A stretch of DNA of 26,178 nt from a virus, in the IMG/VR virus record IMGVR_UViG_3300042731_004068, positions 1-26,178 of that record; one strand, written 5' to 3'. Made by a program: the position numbers and the translations under genes. This document shows positions 23,753 through 26,178 of the stretch, piece after piece. The notes below the pieces were generated by a model that worked only from the letters and a program-made list of their open reading frames with translations, did not search any database and was not told the origin of the DNA. Every line of letters begins with the position of its first letter. Positions within the stretch are counted from its first letter, which is position 1.

Positions 23753-26176
23753 TTATCTTGGTTCGAACATTTCCAGGTTGAATCCGCTACCCATAGTATC
23801 ATTACCAGCTGATTCAAACTCTTGCTCGCCTTTTTTGTCTTTGCGTTGTTCTATAAGCTTAGACTGTTGGCTTGCTTGTATTCGAGTTCTTTCGTCTTTT
23901 CTATCTTCTTTATATTTTTCACGATCAGTATATACTTCACTTTCTTTGTCCTTAAGAGCCATATTTAGATCAAACTCATACTGCATAAGTTCTTTCTTAA
24001 GCTCTTTTTCTTGCTGCATTTTTTGCATTTCAAGTTGGGCTTCAACTTGGGCAAGTTCTGCTTTTTGTTGTGAAATAGCTTGATTTTTTTGCATTTCCAT
24101 CTGCGCCGCAGCTTGTGCACTTTGTGTATTTGCTTGCGATTGAGCCTGAATGTTTTGCTGCGCAATTTCTTGGTCTTGCTCAATTTTTTTACGTCTACGA
24201 ACTTTTAATAATTGATTAGCAAGCTTAATGTTTTTTATTTCTCTAATATCAATAGCATCTTCAAGGTATATTTGATCTCTTGATAGTGCTTGTTGAATAT
24301 TGTTTTCAAGCATTTGTTTTTCTTCTTCATCTGGTGCTAACTCAATAAAAATACCAAAGTCATGCAGATGCATGTTTTTAATATCTTCTAAAGTGGCCAC
24401 ATTAAATCTTCCAATGCTAGAAATAAATGATTCTCTTGTTGGTGAGAATTCTAATATATCAGATATGCGAAGGCTAATTGCTTCGGCAGTTTTAGCGGCC
24501 AGGAATAAGCTAGACTGTAATATGTGCCTTGTGGCTGTATTTGAATTTGCCGCAGCTAACTTTTGCACTCCAACCAACGCGTTTTTATCAGGCATAGAAC
24601 CATCACGAGCTTCATTTAATCCCGTAACGTCGCGAATCATTTGTAAATAATAGTTGTATGTGTTAATTAAAGAAGCAATTTTATTATTACCACCATTAGA
24701 TGTTAACTCTTGAATTGGCACTCTGCCATTATTAAAGTCTCCATCTTGAGTCATTGACCTTCCAATAACAGATCCTGTTTGGAAGAACATATTTAATGCT
24801 TCTTGCGGATTATAATTAGTGCCATTGCCTAAATCAATTTCGGCTAAGCCATCCGCATCTAAATAAACTCCATCAGGTATCATTCTAGCCATCACCTGTT
24901 GTAGCTTTAAATGGGTCAACTGAATCATGTCAGCAAAAGTTGTTATTCTGCTTACTAAGGATTCAATGCGACCCTTATATATTCTTGGCGCTACTACACT
25001 ATAATTCATCATTACTTTCGTAGTATCACTTTTTGGGCGCACCATATTTTTAGCAAGCTCCCACTTTAATAATTTTTGTGTTCCTAAAACAAAAGCCCCG
25101 TCATATATTACTTCAATAGATCTTGACTCTTTTGAAAATCTAGATCTTTCATCCTTTGGTGGATTAAATTGATCATTTTTAGGAATTGCTTTGTCAGCAC
25201 CAGAAGCTGTTTTCTTTATTTTAAATACTTCGTTATTATATGTTTTATAGTTAAAATATAAAACTTGAATCGTGTTAGCATCTAATACAGAATCCTCATT
25301 TATATATCTATTATGAGACGCAGCCGTTTGCACACCTTGCTTTGTTAATTCTTCTAAATCAGAGTCGCTTAAATTAGGAAACTGCTGTTTTAATTCATTG
25401 ATAGTTACAGAACGTACTTCTCCTATATAATATATGTCATCAAAATAAGGCGAATATGTATAAGAATAAACAATATCCGCTGGGTCAACATATTTAATTT
25501 TAATACCTTGCGAAGTATTAAATTCGTTTTTTACAGCTCCAATACCAATAACAGCTAAATCATAATTGACCCTGCGCTGTATTAAATCGTAGTTATTTGA
25601 ATTAAAAATTGTATTAATTGCCTGCTCTTCAGCTATTTCTATTGATTGCTTATATTCAAGCTGCATATGCAAGGAAAGCTCTTCTTCATTATCAGGAAGC
25701 TTTTTAGGATCGTTATTATAAGTATTAACGCCTAGCTGAAGCATTATATCATCAGACAACTCCTTTGTTTGCATGTCTTCTAGCATAGATTCTATATAAT
25801 CTGTGCGTTGCTGCACTGAAGAAGGGTCTTGTGAAAAAGCTTTTATGTCATAAAGTCTATCAGACATTCCATTTACAACAATATCTACAAACTTAGGAAT
25901 GATCGGAACAGGCTTCCAATCTAAATTTAAATAAGATAAGTCGCCGTTAATAGACAATTCATCTTTATATTTTTTTACCGACTGTTCGCCCCTAGCATAA
26001 AGGCGAAGCCTATGAAACTCGTCTCTATTAGAATAAAATCTAGTAGCCCCGGAATCTCTTTTAAACCATTCATGCTCAATAGCTCGCGCTACTTTCAAGC
26101 CGTATTCCTCACTGGCTTTTTCAGAGTCACTAGCTATTTGGCTAGGGAATGAGCTTTTTAATATTGTTTCAGCCAT
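23753..26176 (-). CDS. Portal protein
   Basis: An 807-aa protein upstream of the scaffold and capsid genes. Portals form the dodecameric ring through which DNA is packaged and ejected. The N-terminal clip and wing region includes EFHRLRLYARGEQSVKKYKD, the core holds YDLIQRRVNYDLAVIGIGAV and KIKYVDPADIVYSYTYSPYF, and residues about 513-530 read RDVTGLNEARDGSMPDKNA, a signature of portals in flavophage and crAss-like phages (from memory). From about residue 658 to 782 the chain is a long Gln/Glu/Lys-rich coiled coil, like the barrel of long portals such as that of P22. The ATG at 26174-26176 is two bases from the window edge; a start further upstream cannot be excluded, but the N-terminus looks natural. 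Confidence 0.82.
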   Translation of the reverse strand: MAETILKSSFPSQIASDSEKASEEYGLKVARAIEHEWFKRDSGATRFYSNRDEFHRLRLYARGEQSVKKYKDELSINGDLSYLNLDWKPVPIIPKFVDIVVNGMSDRLYDIKAFSQDPSSVQQRTDYIESMLEDMQTKELSDDIMLQLGVNTYNNDPKKLPDNEEELSLHMQLEYKQSIEIAEEQAINTIFNSNNYDLIQRRVNYDLAVIGIGAVKNEFNTSQGIKIKYVDPADIVYSYTYSPYFDDIYYIGEVRSVTINELKQQFPNLSDSDLEELTKQGVQTAASHNRYINEDSVLDANTIQVLYFNYKTYNNEVFKIKKTASGADKAIPKNDQFNPPKDERSRFSKESRSIEVIYDGAFVLGTQKLLKWELAKNMVRPKSDTTKVMMNYSVVAPRIYKGRIESLVSRITTFADMIQLTHLKLQQVMARMIPDGVYLDADGLAEIDLGNGTNYNPQEALNMFFQTGSVIGRSMTQDGDFNNGRVPIQELTSNGGNNKIASLINTYNYYLQMIRDVTGLNEARDGSMPDKNALVGVQKLAAANSNTATRHILQSSLFLAAKTAEAISLRISDILEFSPTRESFISSIGRFNVATLEDIKNMHLHDFGIFIELAPDEEEKQMLENNIQQALSRDQIYLEDAIDIREIKNIKLANQLLKVRRRKKIEQDQEIAQQNIQAQSQANTQSAQAAAQMEMQKNQAISQQKAELAQVEAQLEMQKMQQEKELKKELMQYEFDLNMALKDKESEVYTDREKYKEDRKDERTRIQASQQSKLIEQRKDKKGEQEFESAGNDTMGSGFNLEMFEPR

Positions 26177-26178
26177 GC

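Noticed and set aside
1-26178. CRISPR arrays, tRNA genes, insertion sequences, attachment sites
   Set aside because: No regularly spaced repeats, cloverleaf-like segments, transposase or integrase genes, or terminal inverted repeats were seen in this gene-dense window.

Overview
This is a late-gene segment of a tailed, dsDNA bacteriophage, probably short-tailed (podovirus-like). No tape-measure, sheath or tail-terminator gene is visible, and the genes run portal, scaffold, capsid, connector-like proteins, one very large tail protein, Thr-rich fibres, then internal or ejected proteins. The host is probably a marine Bacteroidota (Flavobacteriia). This is inferred from the AT-rich sequence, gene leaders made almost only of A and T with no Shine-Dalgarno sequence (the 21-base leader of the capsid gene has no G at all), Thr-rich linkers, and family resemblance, from memory, to uncultured marine phage and flavophage genomes. 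A relationship to Cellulophaga or crAss-like podoviruses is possible but cannot be tested here.

Layout. At the left edge, on the + strand, is the 3' end of a class I ribonucleotide reductase large subunit (nrdA), presumably the end of the replication and nucleotide module. It meets the minus-strand block at a shared hairpin terminator (about 525-550). Everything else is one tightly packed minus-strand block, read right to left. It holds portal (807 aa), scaffold (414), major capsid protein (480), a conserved 257-aa protein between two hairpins, two connector or tail-tube candidates (232 and 296), a 1315-aa tail protein, two poly-Thr fibre or adhesin proteins (417 and 432), a DxD glycosyltransferase-like protein (301), a 108-aa unknown, internal proteins (243 and 499), a 2199-aa giant protein, two small basic proteins (49 and 119) and three small membrane proteins (48, 119 and 97) that may form part of a lysis cassette. 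Terminase, tRNAs, integrase and a recognisable endolysin are not in the window.

The genes work together as a virion assembly line: capsid shell and portal vertex, tail nozzle, host-binding fibres, and the proteins delivered with the DNA. Three points stand out. First, the giant 2199-aa protein carries a segment that reads like sigma-70 region 2 (residues about 787-864) and a separate HELLH metallopeptidase-type motif (609-613). Second, a putative glycosyltransferase sits directly beside two proteins with mucin-like poly-Thr tracts, which suggests phage-encoded fibre glycosylation. Third, an identical nine-residue motif (EWRGDTYEC) ends the 1315-aa protein and recurs inside the 432-aa fibre, with only synonymous base changes between the copies.

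No gap between genes exceeds 75 bases. All family assignments come from reading the sequence and from memory of protein families; no database search was run.
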